A stretch of 64,000 nucleotides of DNA from JAIBAC01 sp046331095 (GTDB taxonomy: Bacteria > Actinomycetota > Acidimicrobiia > UBA2766). The stretch lies in the NCBI GenBank assembly GCA_046331095.1, contig JAXLRM010000003.1, positions 1,116,001 to 1,180,000 of the forward strand. Direction: 5' to 3'. Positions 18,210 to 26,984 of this stretch are shown here, piece by piece (positions within the stretch are counted from its first letter, which is position 1; the number at the start of each line of letters is the position of its first letter). The translations under genes were made by a program, and so were the position numbers. Under the pieces are notes generated by a model, which saw nothing but the letters and a program-made list of their open reading frames with translations, made no database searches and was not told the origin of the DNA.

Positions 18210-19214
18210 ATGACCCCGGCGACGCGCCCTGAGAGTGCCGCGGCCGTCGCCCGGGTGGCCGGATACGCGGACCTCGCCGTAACACTCGGGCTCGTCGAGG
18301 AGCGCCTGCAGGAGGTCGCGGCAGCGCGGCCCAGCCTCCTCGACGACGCTGCCGCGCACCTGCTCCACGCCGGCGGCAAGCGCGTCCGCCCGACACTCAC
18401 CGCACTCTTCGCGTCACTCGTCGGCGGCACCGATCCCACCGATCCCCGCGTCGTCGACGCCGCGGCGGCGTGCGAGCTCGTCCACCTCGGCAGCCTCTAC
18501 CACGACGACGTGGTCGACGCGGCGGCCACACGCCGCGGCAGCCCCTCGGTGAACGCACACTGGTCCAACGTGGTCGCGGTCCTGGCCGGCGACTACCTCC
18601 TCGCAGCGGCCTCGCAACTCGCGGCCGGCCTCGGAGCCGGTCCCGCCGAGGTGCTCGCGTGGACCATCGGCCGCCTCGTCGAGGGCGAGATCCTCGAACT
18701 CGCCCACCTCCACGACCAACACGCCGGTGTGGAGACCTACATGGACGTGATCGCCGGCAAGACGGCCACGCTCATGGGCAGCGCCTGCCACCTCGGCGCG
18801 ATGGTCGGGGGTGGCTCCAGGTCCGACGTCGAGCGAGCACGCGACTACGGCACCGAGCTCGGCAACGTGTTCCAGATCGTCGACGACGTCCTCGATCTCG
18901 TCGGAGACGAGCGCCAGACCGGCAAGCGCCACGGCATCGACATCACGGGTGGCGTCTACACGCTCCCGACCCTCGCAGCGCTCCGCCACGACGGCGACGA
19001 CAAGCTGGCCAAGTTGCTCGGACCGTCACCCACGCAGGACCAGGTCGAAGAGGCGATCGGCATCATCGTGTCGGCGGGCGGTGTCGAGTTCGCCGTCGAC
19101 GTGGCCGCCGAACGACTCGCCCTGAGCGACTCGATCCTGGCGTCGTTTCCCGACGCCCCGGCGCGATCTGCGCTCGACCGGCTCTCGCGCTACGTGGTCG
19201 ACAGGGTCCGCTAG
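18210..19214 (+). CDS. Polyprenyl (long-chain trans-isoprenyl) diphosphate synthase
   Basis: 334 residues. It has the GGKRVRP substrate motif, the first aspartate-rich motif in LYHDDVVDAA with TRRG following, GDYLL, a KTATLM motif, and the second aspartate-rich motif FQIVDDVLDLVGD. This set defines trans-polyprenyl synthases that condense isopentenyl diphosphate onto allylic primers. Length and residues before the first motif suggest a long-chain product such as the menaquinone side chain, but chain length is inference. The start is set by the promoter six bases upstream. Its 3' neighbour is convergent, so the gene is monocistronic. Confidence 0.9.
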   Translation: MTPATRPESAAAVARVAGYADLAVTLGLVEERLQEVAAARPSLLDDAAAHLLHAGGKRVRPTLTALFASLVGGTDPTDPRVVDAAAACELVHLGSLYHDDVVDAAATRRGSPSVNAHWSNVVAVLAGDYLLAAASQLAAGLGAGPAEVLAWTIGRLVEGEILELAHLHDQHAGVETYMDVIAGKTATLMGSACHLGAMVGGGSRSDVERARDYGTELGNVFQIVDDVLDLVGDERQTGKRHGIDITGGVYTLPTLAALRHDGDDKLAKLLGPSPTQDQVEEAIGIIVSAGGVEFAVDVAAERLALSDSILASFPDAPARSALDRLSRYVVDRVR

Positions 19215-19266
19215 CGCTAGCCCCGCAGCACCTCTCGGCGTTTCGACGTCACCTTGGCTGTCACAG

Positions 19267-20643
19267 TCAGCCCGCGTCGGCGACGGCCTCGTGCGCCTTG
19301 CGCGCGGCAACCAGAACCGGATCCCAGACCGGGGCGAACGGTGGCGCGTACGCGAGGTCGAGGCCCTCGATCTCGCCGACGGTCATCTCGTTCCAGAGCG
19401 CCACCGCGAGGGCGTCGATGCGCTTGGCGGCGCCCGCACGGCCGACGATCTGCGCGCCGAGGAGCCGCCCCGACCGGCGTTCGGCCACGAGTTTGATCCG
19501 CATCGGCTCGGCGCCGGGGAAGTATCCCGCCCGCGTCGTCGATTCGATCGTGACGGCGACGCTCGCGAACCCGGCACCGGCCGCCTCCGCCTCGCCGAGG
19601 CCGGTCCGGGCAACCTCCCACTCGCAGATCTTGGAGATCGCGGTGCCGACCACGCCCGGGAAGGTGGCATAGCCGCCACCGACGTTGATGCCGACCGTCC
19701 GGCCCTGCTTGTTCGCGTGCGTGCCGAGGGCGATGGCGGCGGGCCGCCGGCTCACCCTGTGGAACACCTCGACGCAGTCACCCGCCGCCCAGACGCCGGC
19801 CGCCGACGTACGCATGCGCCTGTCCGTTCGGATCCCGCGGGTGGGCCCGACGTCGATGCCGGCCTCCTCCGCCAGCGCGCTGTCGGGGCGGACCCCGAGG
19901 CCGAGGACGACGACGTCGGCTTCGAACGTGGTGTCGCCGGCGACGACGGCACGCACGTGGCCGTCGGCGCCGACTTCGAACGAGCTCACCGGGGTCGACG
20001 TGCGTACGGCGACGCCGACCTTCTCGAGCGCTTCGTGCACCAAGGCACCCATGTCGGGGTCGAGTGTCGACATCGGCTCCGAGGCCGCCTCGACGAGTGT
20101 GACCGTGTCCACCCCGCGGCGCACGAGCGCCTCCGCCATCTCGAGGCCGATGTATCCGCCGCCGACGACAACCGCGCTCACGCCGGATCCGGCACCGAGG
20201 GCGGCGTCGAGGCCGGCGCCGTCGCCGAGGGTCTGTATGCCGAAGATCCCCTCCGCGTCGATGCCGGGCAGAGGCGGACGCGTCGGGACTGCGCCGGTGG
20301 CCACGACGAGGTGGTCGTAGGACTCCCACGACACGGCGCCGGAGCCACGGTCACGCACCTGCACACGCGCCGCACCTGTCTCGATCGCGACGACCTCGTG
20401 CTGCACGCGTACTTCGATGTCCTGCCTGTCACGGAACTGCTCGGGCGTGCGCACGACGAGACGGTCGAGTGGGCGTACCTCACCTCCGACGAAGTAGGGA
20501 ATGCCGCAAGCCGCGTATGAGGAGTGGTCGCCGCGTTCGAACGCCGTGATGGCGAGGTCAACGGGTCCGCGGAGGCGGCGTGCCGCACTCGCGGCGCTCA
20601 TGCCTGCAGCGTCCCCGCCGACCACCACGAGTCGTTCGGTCAC
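19267..20643 (-). CDS. CoA-disulfide reductase / NADH oxidase-like flavoprotein
   Basis: 458 residues with FAD (LVVVGGDAAGMSAA) and NAD(P) (AVVVGGGYIGLEMAEAL) motifs and a C-terminal dimerisation domain. The single active-site cysteine in SYAACGIPYFVGG identifies the CoA-disulfide reductase / NADH oxidase / Npr branch rather than the CxxxxC disulfide reductases. VWAAGDCVEV is the second FAD motif. Likely it uses NAD(P)H to reduce CoA disulfide, persulfide or oxygen; the exact reaction is not readable. The upstream 244 bases on its strand contain a large hairpin (20690-20728) and a G-rich tract (20808-20823). Confidence 0.88.
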   Translation of the reverse strand: MTERLVVVGGDAAGMSAASAARRLRGPVDLAITAFERGDHSSYAACGIPYFVGGEVRPLDRLVVRTPEQFRDRQDIEVRVQHEVVAIETGAARVQVRDRGSGAVSWESYDHLVVATGAVPTRPPLPGIDAEGIFGIQTLGDGAGLDAALGAGSGVSAVVVGGGYIGLEMAEALVRRGVDTVTLVEAASEPMSTLDPDMGALVHEALEKVGVAVRTSTPVSSFEVGADGHVRAVVAGDTTFEADVVVLGLGVRPDSALAEEAGIDVGPTRGIRTDRRMRTSAAGVWAAGDCVEVFHRVSRRPAAIALGTHANKQGRTVGINVGGGYATFPGVVGTAISKICEWEVARTGLGEAEAAGAGFASVAVTIESTTRAGYFPGAEPMRIKLVAERRSGRLLGAQIVGRAGAAKRIDALAVALWNEMTVGEIEGLDLAYAPPFAPVWDPVLVAARKAHEAVADAG

Positions 20644-20689
20644 CGCAGACTCCGGCGACCGGGGAGGCGGATCCCCGCGAAGCGGGACC

Positions 20690-20728
20690 GGCAGAGACCG
20701 CCGGGGGTGGGGTCCGGCGGTCTCTGCC
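20690..20728. terminator. 15-bp perfect hairpin between lgt and the flavoprotein gene
   Basis: GGCAGAGACCGCCGG (20690-20704) and CCGGCGGTCTCTGCC (20714-20728) are perfectly complementary around the loop GGGTGGGGT. Both flanking genes are on the minus strand, so the hairpin lies downstream of lgt and upstream of the flavoprotein. It is probably lgt's terminator, though it could act in the leader of the next gene. A smaller hairpin (cccgc-gaa-gcggg) follows near 20674-20686. No T run is present. Confidence 0.6.
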
Positions 20729-20807
20729 CACTGCCGGGCTCCAGGGGGGTGGGTCCCCGGTGCGACCGGCCGGTCCCGACTCGTCCGCAGGTGGTGAACC
20801 CGCAGAC

Positions 20808-20823
20808 GGGTGGGTTGGGTGGG
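20808..20823 (+). other. Perfect G-quadruplex motif
   Basis: GGGTGGGTTGGGTGGG: four runs of three G with loops of 1, 2 and 1 base, the textbook pattern for a very stable parallel quadruplex. It lies on the plus strand about 65 bases beyond the lgt stop codon, on the template side of minus-strand transcription. Confidence 0.6.
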
Positions 20824-20887
20824 TGGACGCCCACCTTACCAAACGCGGAGCCGAACCACATGGACGACTGCGTGTCCGTGCCCGAGC

Positions 20888-21910
20888 TCATCCGGCCGTA
20901 TCGGATCCGGTGTCCGCGTCGGCGCCGGCCCCGGCCCCGGCCCCGACAGGCGCTGCCTCGGGAGTCACGTCGTCGCCGGTCTCGGCACCGCCGGTCTCGG
21001 TACTGCCGGCCCCTGACGGGGGTTCAGGCGGCGCGGCGCCCATAGCGTGGCGCCCGTGGTTGCGCCGCAGCGCCGTAGGCAGGCGCGGGGTGTGGCGAAC
21101 GATGACGAGCACGTAGAGCGCGAGGATGCCGACGACGATGGAGGTCACCTGGCTCGCAGTGAGGTTCGCGAACAGGACCTTGTCGACGTCACGGCTGCGG
21201 TAGACGTCCTCGACGACGCGACCGGCCGCGTACCAGACGGTGAACACGAGGGCGAAGAAACCGTCGTAGCGCTCCGCGGTGCGGCGGGAGAGCCAGTACA
21301 TGAGCGCCATCAGCACCACGAGCGAGGCGAGGTCGTAGAAGGCCGGCTGGCTGAAGACCTGACCGATCCCGCCGCGAGCCACTCCGGGACACAACCGCTG
21401 AACCGCCGTCTCTGCCGGGCCGCACTGGTAGCCGAGGAAGAACGACGTCGAGGTGCCGAGGTGGTCGCCAACGATCAGGTCGCCCATGCGGCCGATGAAG
21501 ATCCCCAGCGGCAGCCCGAACGCCGCTGCGTCGAACACACGCCACACGTCGAGGCGCTGGCGGAACACGTACGGCGTCGACGCGATCACGGCCCCCGCGA
21601 TGCCGCCGAGCAGCGTCAACCCGCCCCGCCAGATCATGAAGAGCCCGACCCAGCCGTCCTGGCCCATCGCCTCGCTCGGGTGGCTCACGACCCAGAACAG
21701 CCGGGCACCGACGATCGCGCCGATGAGCGCACGGAAGAGGATCCCGTAGACACGCTCCTCGTCGATTCCGCGCTCGGACGCACGGCGCAGCATGACCCGC
21801 CCGCCGACGAGGAACCCGACCCCGATCCCGATCCCGTGAGGCGAGACGAGCCCGCCCACGCGCACGACCGGGTCGTAGGAGAGGTACGCGAGAACGTCGT
21901 GCAACGACAT
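20888..21910 (-). CDS. lgt: Prolipoprotein diacylglyceryl transferase (Lgt)
   Basis: 340 residues from ATG 21910 (an ATG at 21952 would add 14 atypical residues). Multi-pass membrane protein with the Lgt signature region IGRMGDLIVGDHLG (GRxGxxxxGxxxG form), the HPSEAMGQ loop and an ARLFWV segment early on. It attaches diacylglycerol from phosphatidylglycerol to the lipobox cysteine of prelipoproteins, the first step of lipoprotein maturation. Two predicted lipoproteins in this window (55544 and 60597) would be substrates. The last about 60 residues are a low-complexity Ala/Gly/Thr/Asp tail facing the cytoplasm, as in some other actinobacterial Lgt proteins. Divergent from the DUF4115-like gene. 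Confidence 0.9.
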   Translation of the reverse strand: MSLHDVLAYLSYDPVVRVGGLVSPHGIGIGVGFLVGGRVMLRRASERGIDEERVYGILFRALIGAIVGARLFWVVSHPSEAMGQDGWVGLFMIWRGGLTLLGGIAGAVIASTPYVFRQRLDVWRVFDAAAFGLPLGIFIGRMGDLIVGDHLGTSTSFFLGYQCGPAETAVQRLCPGVARGGIGQVFSQPAFYDLASLVVLMALMYWLSRRTAERYDGFFALVFTVWYAAGRVVEDVYRSRDVDKVLFANLTASQVTSIVVGILALYVLVIVRHTPRLPTALRRNHGRHAMGAAPPEPPSGAGSTETGGAETGDDVTPEAAPVGAGAGAGADADTGSDTAG

Positions 21911-21971
21911 CGGCGGCAGCCTATCGCATCCACCCCACAGCTCCGCACCCACCTATCCTTGCTCCCTTCGC

Positions 21972-22577
21972 ATGGACGGCAGCGCCAGCGGGCACGGCAA
22001 CGGCGGCGGGCACGGCATCATCCGAATCCGCACGGACAGCGGCGAGACCGGTTCCGCGCGCGCGGGCGACATCTCGCCTGCCCGAGCTGACACCCGCGAG
22101 CGGCGCCGTCCTGGGCTCGCGAGCGGGTTGGGGCGGCAGAGGCCAGCCGACACACGCTCGCGTGTCGTCGTCTTCGGGCTCGTGTGGGCACTGCTCGCCG
22201 TCGGCTTCACAGTGTCGTGGCTGCTCGGCCGCGACCAAAGGACCACGACGGACGCACCTGCGGCACCGTCGAGCACACACGCGGTCGACACGACGACAAC
22301 GGCCTCGCCGGCGCCGTCGGGCGCCACCGCGGCGGCGCCTGCGAACACACCGACGCCCGGTCGCGTCCACACCGTCGTCGTCGCGTCGCGCGACGACGTC
22401 TGGGTACGCGCCGTCGCTGACGGCAGGGAGATCCAATCCGGGATGTTGCGCCAGGGAGACCGCCTCGACGCGGCGGGACTCACCGTGGACCTGGTCGTCG
22501 CCAAGCCGAGCTCCGTCGACGTCAGTGTCGACGGGGCCGTCGTGCCGGCCACCCCCACGATGCACTTCGGCACCTGA
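21972..22577 (+). CDS. Single-pass membrane protein with a RodZ C-terminal-like (DUF4115) domain
   Basis: 201 residues: a cytoplasmic Arg/Gly-rich N-terminus, one transmembrane helix (about 64-85, VVVFGLVWALLAVGFTVSWLL), a Thr/Ala/Pro linker, and an outer domain of about 70 residues. That domain reads VVVASRDDVWVRAVADGRE, then GMLRQGDRL and VDVSVDGAVV, which follows the DUF4115 pattern found at the end of RodZ-like proteins. It lacks the RodZ helix-turn-helix domain. A cell-envelope role is inference. The gene is divergent from lgt with 61 bases between start codons and is followed after 81 bases by rpmG. Confidence 0.65.
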   Translation: MDGSASGHGNGGGHGIIRIRTDSGETGSARAGDISPARADTRERRRPGLASGLGRQRPADTRSRVVVFGLVWALLAVGFTVSWLLGRDQRTTTDAPAAPSSTHAVDTTTTASPAPSGATAAAPANTPTPGRVHTVVVASRDDVWVRAVADGREIQSGMLRQGDRLDAAGLTVDLVVAKPSSVDVSVDGAVVPATPTMHFGT

Positions 22578-22658
22578 TTCCGGAGAGGGGAACCCGCGGC
22601 CATTCCCGTCCACGCAGACGCGATGCCTACAATCCCCGGACCACTTCCGGAGATCTCC

Positions 22659-22826
22659 ATGGCCAAGAAGAGCGACACCCGCGTGCGAGTCACGCTCGAG
22701 TGCACCGAGACCGGCGACCGCAACTACCACACGATGAAGAACAAGCGGAACTCGCCGGGACGCCTCGAGTTGATGAAGTACTCACCGAGGCTACGTAGGC
22801 ACACGCTTCACCGCGAGACCAAATAG
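22659..22826 (+). CDS. rpmG: 50S ribosomal protein L33, zinc-free (C-minus) type
   Basis: 55 residues from ATG 22659, with a GGAG eight bases upstream and a TACAAT box at 22628-22633. The sequence MAKKSDTRVRVTLECTETGD and the KNKRNSPGRLELMKYSPRLRRHTLHRETK end are unmistakable for L33. Only one of the four zinc-binding cysteines remains (ECT; the others are T, S and L), so it is the zinc-independent form. In many Actinobacteria such forms replace a zinc form under zinc limitation; here it may be the only copy. Its last 36 bases overlap the 3' end of the histidine kinase gene on the other strand. Confidence 0.95.
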   Translation: MAKKSDTRVRVTLECTETGDRNYHTMKNKRNSPGRLELMKYSPRLRRHTLHRETK

Positions 22827-24755
22827 CCCACCGCCCGACGGGTCGGCCTGCGCCTCCGCAGGCCCCGCCGGGTCACGCGGTAGGCGCAGCACGGCGGCGG
22901 TACCGCCCCCGGGCCTGCCGTGGATCTCGAGCGCACCGCCGAGACGGCGCGTCGATTCCGACGCGACCGCGAGCCCGAGCCCGAGCCCACCGTGGCGCCG
23001 CGTGGACGACCCGTCGACCTGGTAGAAGCGTTCGAACACGTGCTCGCGCTCGTGCACCGGGATCCCGGGCCCGCGATCCGCGACCTCGACCACGACCCAG
23101 CCGTCGGCGGTGCCGAAACCTACGTCCACGGCGCCTTCGCTGAACTTGAGCGCGTTGTCGAGGAGGTCGTAGACCACCTGGCCCACTGCCACGATCTCCG
23201 CGCTCGCCCTGGGCAGCGTGGTGCGGACACGCTCGACGCGGACACGGCTGCGCTGGTCCGCCGGTACACGTGCGCCGACGACCTCCGCGACCAGAGCCGG
23301 GAGGTCCACCGCTTCGGCGTGGACCTCCCCCATCTGCACGCGTGCCGACATCGCGATCAGGCGATTCACCTGTTCGAGGAGCCGGTCGCTGTTGGCGGTG
23401 ATCAGATCCGCCATCTGCTCACGGGTGGCGGGGTCCAGGTCACCACGGGCGAGAAGACGTGCCGAACCCTTGATCGGCGTGAGCGGTGTGCGCAACTCGT
23501 GGGAGAGGTTGTCGATGAACTCGTCCTTGGCACGGTCCGCGTCGCGAAGCGCCTCGATGACCTCCTCCTGTTCGGCGCGGTAGCCGGCAAGTCGCCCCGC
23601 CATCTCGTTGAAGCCCGCCGCGAGCCTGCCGATCTCGTCGCGGGAGCGCTCCCGCACCCGCCGGTCGAAGTCCCCGCCGGCGACCGCATCCGCCGCGTCC
23701 GCGAGCTCGTCGACGTCGCGTGCCATGCGTCGCGCGACCCAGAACCCGATCAGCAGCACTCCGACGAGACCGCCTGCGAAGAGCAGGAGGATCTGTGCCC
23801 TGGTGGCTGTGACGCTCTTGGTGACTGGAGCGTCGGGGAGCGCCGCCGCCACCGCGCCGGCCTCGGTCCCACGCAGGACCAGCGGAGCCGCGGCGACCGT
23901 GTAGTCACCCCCGCTCCAGTCGACGCTGCGCGCGAGGTGGCGGCCGTCCCCGTCTCCTCCGACGACGCCCGTGGCACCGGCAAATGGGCCGCCGTCACCG
24001 CCGAATGTGGAGGCGACCACGGTTCCCCCTGCCGCCGTGATCGCGGTGTCGATCCCGAGTTGGGCGCGTGCCGTCTCGACGAGGTCGCCGAGCGGTGTCG
24101 AGACGACGACTGCGCCTACGACCACCTCGCTGCCGTTCTCGTCGACGGCACGGATCGGGCCGGCGACCACCAGTGCAGGAGGGAGCGAACCCGCCGCAGC
24201 GACGACGGCCGAGTCCTTGTCGTCGGCGTCGCCCGGGCTGCCGGCGACGACGCGCTCCAGCGCGTCGAAGTGCCGGAGCTGTGCCGCCAGTTCCGAGGCA
24301 ACATCCGAACCAGGCGGATGGAAGGTGCCCGCGGAGGACGTCGGGTCCGGTCCGTGCTCGAGGTCGACGAGGACGGCCGGACCGCCCGGCGACGGTGACA
24401 CCAGGGTCACGTGCTCCGGATGCGCGTGAGTGCCGGTGCCGGCCTCGGCTGCGGTCGGGAGCACGGCCATCGCCGCGGAGACGTCACCTGCCGCCATCGC
24501 GTCCGCCAACCCAGGGTTCGACGCCACGCGGCGCACGCGATCCAGGCCGGCCGCCTCTGCCTCACCGACCACCGCCTGCTCGCGCCTCAGGGCGTCGGCG
24601 AGCTGGGCGAGGCGACGCTCCTGGAGCGATCCGACCGCCTGGCGTGTGAAGTACCAGGTGCCGGCTGCGGCGAGGAACACGACCAGGACCACGAAGGGCA
24701 CAACGAGCCTCGTGGTGAGGCTCCGGGGGCGTGGGAGGAACGCGGACGGCTTCAC
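22791..24755 (-). CDS. Sensor histidine kinase (dCache-like sensor, HAMP, HisKA, HATPase)
   Basis: 654 residues from GTG 24755. A first membrane helix (about 16-35), a large outside sensor region of about 280 residues, a second helix (ILLLFAGGLVGVLLIGFWVA), a HAMP domain, a HisKA domain with the phosphoacceptor in FIDNLSHELRTPLTPIK, and a HATPase domain with VVYDLLDNALKFSEG, DRGPGI and a GLGLGLAV lid. The outer region may be a double Cache-type sensor, but I cannot confirm this. No response regulator is adjacent, so its partner is elsewhere. The gene's 3' end overlaps rpmG tail-to-tail by 36 bases. Confidence 0.9.
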   Translation of the reverse strand: MKPSAFLPRPRSLTTRLVVPFVVLVVFLAAAGTWYFTRQAVGSLQERRLAQLADALRREQAVVGEAEAAGLDRVRRVASNPGLADAMAAGDVSAAMAVLPTAAEAGTGTHAHPEHVTLVSPSPGGPAVLVDLEHGPDPTSSAGTFHPPGSDVASELAAQLRHFDALERVVAGSPGDADDKDSAVVAAAGSLPPALVVAGPIRAVDENGSEVVVGAVVVSTPLGDLVETARAQLGIDTAITAAGGTVVASTFGGDGGPFAGATGVVGGDGDGRHLARSVDWSGGDYTVAAAPLVLRGTEAGAVAAALPDAPVTKSVTATRAQILLLFAGGLVGVLLIGFWVARRMARDVDELADAADAVAGGDFDRRVRERSRDEIGRLAAGFNEMAGRLAGYRAEQEEVIEALRDADRAKDEFIDNLSHELRTPLTPIKGSARLLARGDLDPATREQMADLITANSDRLLEQVNRLIAMSARVQMGEVHAEAVDLPALVAEVVGARVPADQRSRVRVERVRTTLPRASAEIVAVGQVVYDLLDNALKFSEGAVDVGFGTADGWVVVEVADRGPGIPVHEREHVFERFYQVDGSSTRRHGGLGLGLAVASESTRRLGGALEIHGRPGGGTAAVLRLPRDPAGPAEAQADPSGGGLFGLAVKRVPT

Positions 24756-24814
24756 CCTCGTCTAATCGGCCGAAACGGACCCGTCCTCGAGCCCTTGCGG
24801 CCGAGAGGCGAGCC

Positions 24815-25435
24815 CTAGCGGCGTCGCCCGTGAGGTTGGCCTACCTGTTTGCCGTGCGCCGCTCGCGCCGGAGTCGGGGGCCGCTTCACCCTGTCTCCGC
24901 CCGCGCGAGCGGGCCTCCCACGGCTGCCACAGTGGCCGCCCCCGGAGCCGTGCGCGGAAGCCTTCGCGGGGTGCCTGCCGCCCGCAGACGCGCCCGAGGT
25001 CGCGCCGGCGCCCGCGGCGCTCGGGGGGGTCCCCCCGTCCGGACCCGGTGCAAGCGTGATCGGGAGACCGGCGGCCGGGGCCGCGGGCGCGGCCCCCGCA
25101 GTTGCAGGTTCCCCGGCAGGGGGCGCGATCGGGGGACCCGCCGCCGGGCCCCCGGTCCGGGCGGAGACCGGGGTCACGGGCGGCGCCGCCACCCGGTTCC
25201 CCGCGCCGGGACCGACACCTACGACACCCGCCTCGATCATCTGCGAAGGCCCGGGGGACCGCAGCCGCCCCGGGACGGGATCGCGGCCGTAGGCACCTGC
25301 TACGGCCTCGGAGCCCCCCGCCCCGAGGTCATCGGTCCCGGGCCGGGGCGCGGCCCAGACCGAGACGGCGTAGCTGACAGACAAGAACGCGCAGACGGCG
25401 GCGACCGTCTTGACCGCACCGGGGATACTGGCCAT
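24815..25435 (-). CDS. Predicted secreted or membrane-anchored Ala/Pro/Gly-rich protein
   Basis: 206 residues. The N-terminus (VKTVAAVCAFLSVSYAVSVWAA) looks like a signal peptide or anchor; the rest is low-complexity Ala, Pro and Gly ending in a basic tail. It lies 59 bases upstream of the histidine kinase on the same strand, so the two may be cotranscribed. No domain is visible. A competing plus-strand frame (24849-25292) exists but starts with no hydrophobic or ordered segment, so I prefer this strand. Low-complexity composition makes the call uncertain. Confidence 0.5.
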   Translation of the reverse strand: MASIPGAVKTVAAVCAFLSVSYAVSVWAAPRPGTDDLGAGGSEAVAGAYGRDPVPGRLRSPGPSQMIEAGVVGVGPGAGNRVAAPPVTPVSARTGGPAAGPPIAPPAGEPATAGAAPAAPAAGLPITLAPGPDGGTPPSAAGAGATSGASAGGRHPAKASAHGSGGGHCGSRGRPARAGGDRVKRPPTPARAAHGKQVGQPHGRRR

Positions 25436-25527
25436 CGCACCCGATTCATCGGCATCGGGGCCCGTTCCGATTAGGAATGGCGATCCGCAAACCCCCGGAC
25501 CTCCCCTACGAGGAGATCCGAGCGCGC

Positions 25528-26700
25528 TCAGCCCCGGGCGAGGCCTTTGTCACGGGCGATCTCACGTACGGCGCCGGCAACCGCGGGGACGACCTGATCG
25601 TCGAACACGCTCGGGACGACCTTGTCGGTGCCGAGGTCGGCGTCGGTGACGCATCCGGCGAGCGCCCGTGCGGCGGCGACCTTCATGTCCTGGTCGACGC
25701 GGCGTGCGCGAACGTCGAGGAGGCCCCGGAAGACCCCGGGGAAAGCAAGGACGTTGTTGATCTGGTTCGGGTAGTCGCTGCGACCCGTCGCCATGACGAC
25801 GACGTTGGCGGGGACCTCTTCGGGCATGATCTCGGGCACCGGGTTCGCCATCGCGCAGACGATCGCGTCGTCTGACATCTGCTCGACGTACTCGGGCTTG
25901 ACGAGGCCGGGCCCCGAGACGCCTAGGAACACGTCGGCGTCGACGAGGGCGTCCTCGATCCCCCCGGTGACGTTGCGAGGGTTCGTGCGGTTCGCGAACC
26001 ACTTCTTCTGGCCGTTCATGTTCTGCCTGCGGCCCTTGTAGATCGTCCCCGAGCGGTCGACGCCGACGATGTCGCGCACGCCCATGTGCATGAGCAGTTT
26101 GGCGCAGGCCACGCCGGCGGCGCCGATGCCCATGATCGCGACCCGGAGGTCGGAGAAGGACTTGTCGACGACGCGAACGGCGTTGAGGAGCGCGGCAACG
26201 GTCACGATCGCGGTGCCGTGCTGGTCGTCGTGGAAGACGGGGATGTCGAGTTCCTCGCTGAGGCGACCCTCGATCTCGAAACAACGCGGCGCCGAGATGT
26301 CCTCGAGGTTGATGCCGCCGAAGCTGGGAGCGAGCGCCTTGACCACCGAGACGATGTCGAGGACGTCGTGGACATCGAGGCAGATCGGGACCGCGTCGAT
26401 GCCGGCGAAGTGCTTGAAGAGGACGGCCTTGCCCTCCATCACCGGGATCGCGCCCTCGGGGCCGAGGTCACCGAGACCGAGCACGGCGGTCCCGTCGGAG
26501 ACGACGGCGACGGTGTTCGCGCGAGCCGTGTACTCCCAGACCGCAGGTGGGTCGTCGGCGATCGCCTCGCATACCAAGCCGACTCCGGGGGTGTAGGCGA
26601 GCGACAGGTCGGCCCGATTCTCCACCGGTTTGGTGATCTCGGTGCCGACCTTGCCACCGACGTGATATGCGAAGGCGGGATGGGAACGGTCGACGGACAT
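25528..26700 (-). CDS. Malic enzyme (NAD(P)-dependent, oxaloacetate-decarboxylating)
   Basis: 390 residues, typical of the short bacterial form. It shows the Tyr-containing block LSLAYTPGVGLVCEAIA, the substrate lysine in MEGKAVLFKHFAGIDA, the metal-binding acids in INLEDISAPRCFEIE and VFHDDQHGTAIV, and the NAD(P) fold VAIMGIGAAGVACAKLL. It converts malate to pyruvate and CO2 with reduction of NAD(P). There is no phosphotransacetylase extension. It is divergent from the sugar transferase gene. With aconitase and the ethylmalonyl-CoA genes it adds to the central-carbon content of this region. Confidence 0.93.
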   Translation of the reverse strand: MSVDRSHPAFAYHVGGKVGTEITKPVENRADLSLAYTPGVGLVCEAIADDPPAVWEYTARANTVAVVSDGTAVLGLGDLGPEGAIPVMEGKAVLFKHFAGIDAVPICLDVHDVLDIVSVVKALAPSFGGINLEDISAPRCFEIEGRLSEELDIPVFHDDQHGTAIVTVAALLNAVRVVDKSFSDLRVAIMGIGAAGVACAKLLMHMGVRDIVGVDRSGTIYKGRRQNMNGQKKWFANRTNPRNVTGGIEDALVDADVFLGVSGPGLVKPEYVEQMSDDAIVCAMANPVPEIMPEEVPANVVVMATGRSDYPNQINNVLAFPGVFRGLLDVRARRVDQDMKVAAARALAGCVTDADLGTDKVVPSVFDDQVVPAVAGAVREIARDKGLARG

Positions 26701-26984
26701 GAGCGCAGGCTAGACCTGCGAGCCGGGTGACACCGCACGGTCGCTGCCGCCGACTATCGTTGTTCTTCGGTCTCAGGCGGCGTTCAGGCAGGTCCGAAAG
26801 GGTGAGCCTGGAGCGAGTCGTCGTCCCCCTGCGAGGGCCATGCACCGAGAGTGGGCGCCAACGGACGTCCCACGCACCGGACCGGGAGGGAAGCCGCTGG
26901 GACCTGTGGAGTGCGGCTCATCCGGCCCCGAGCGCGCGCCGATCCTGCTCGAGGATCGCACACGACACGATTGTGGATGGTGAG
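26701..26984 (+). other. Divergent intergenic region and probable long leader of the sugar transferase gene
   Basis: 284 bases between the malic enzyme and sugar transferase start codons. A TATCGT box lies near 26753-26758, which would give the sugar transferase mRNA a leader of about 220 bases. Within it, CAGGC and GCCTG (near 26788-26813) can pair around an inner CC-GAAA-GG tetraloop hairpin. The translated sequence of this stretch reads as non-coding. I match it to no riboswitch class. Confidence 0.4.

Noticed and set aside
24849..25292. A Pro/Ala-rich plus-strand frame competing with the 24815-25435 minus-strand gene.
   Set aside because: It lacks a signal peptide or ordered segment. The minus-strand alternative has a credible N-terminal membrane helix, though both are weak.
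25477..25875. A plus-strand frame beginning MAIRKPPDLPYEEIRAR with a natural-looking N-terminus.
   Set aside because: After 17 residues it runs antisense into the malic enzyme C-terminus, which is well conserved; the rest has no signal of coding.
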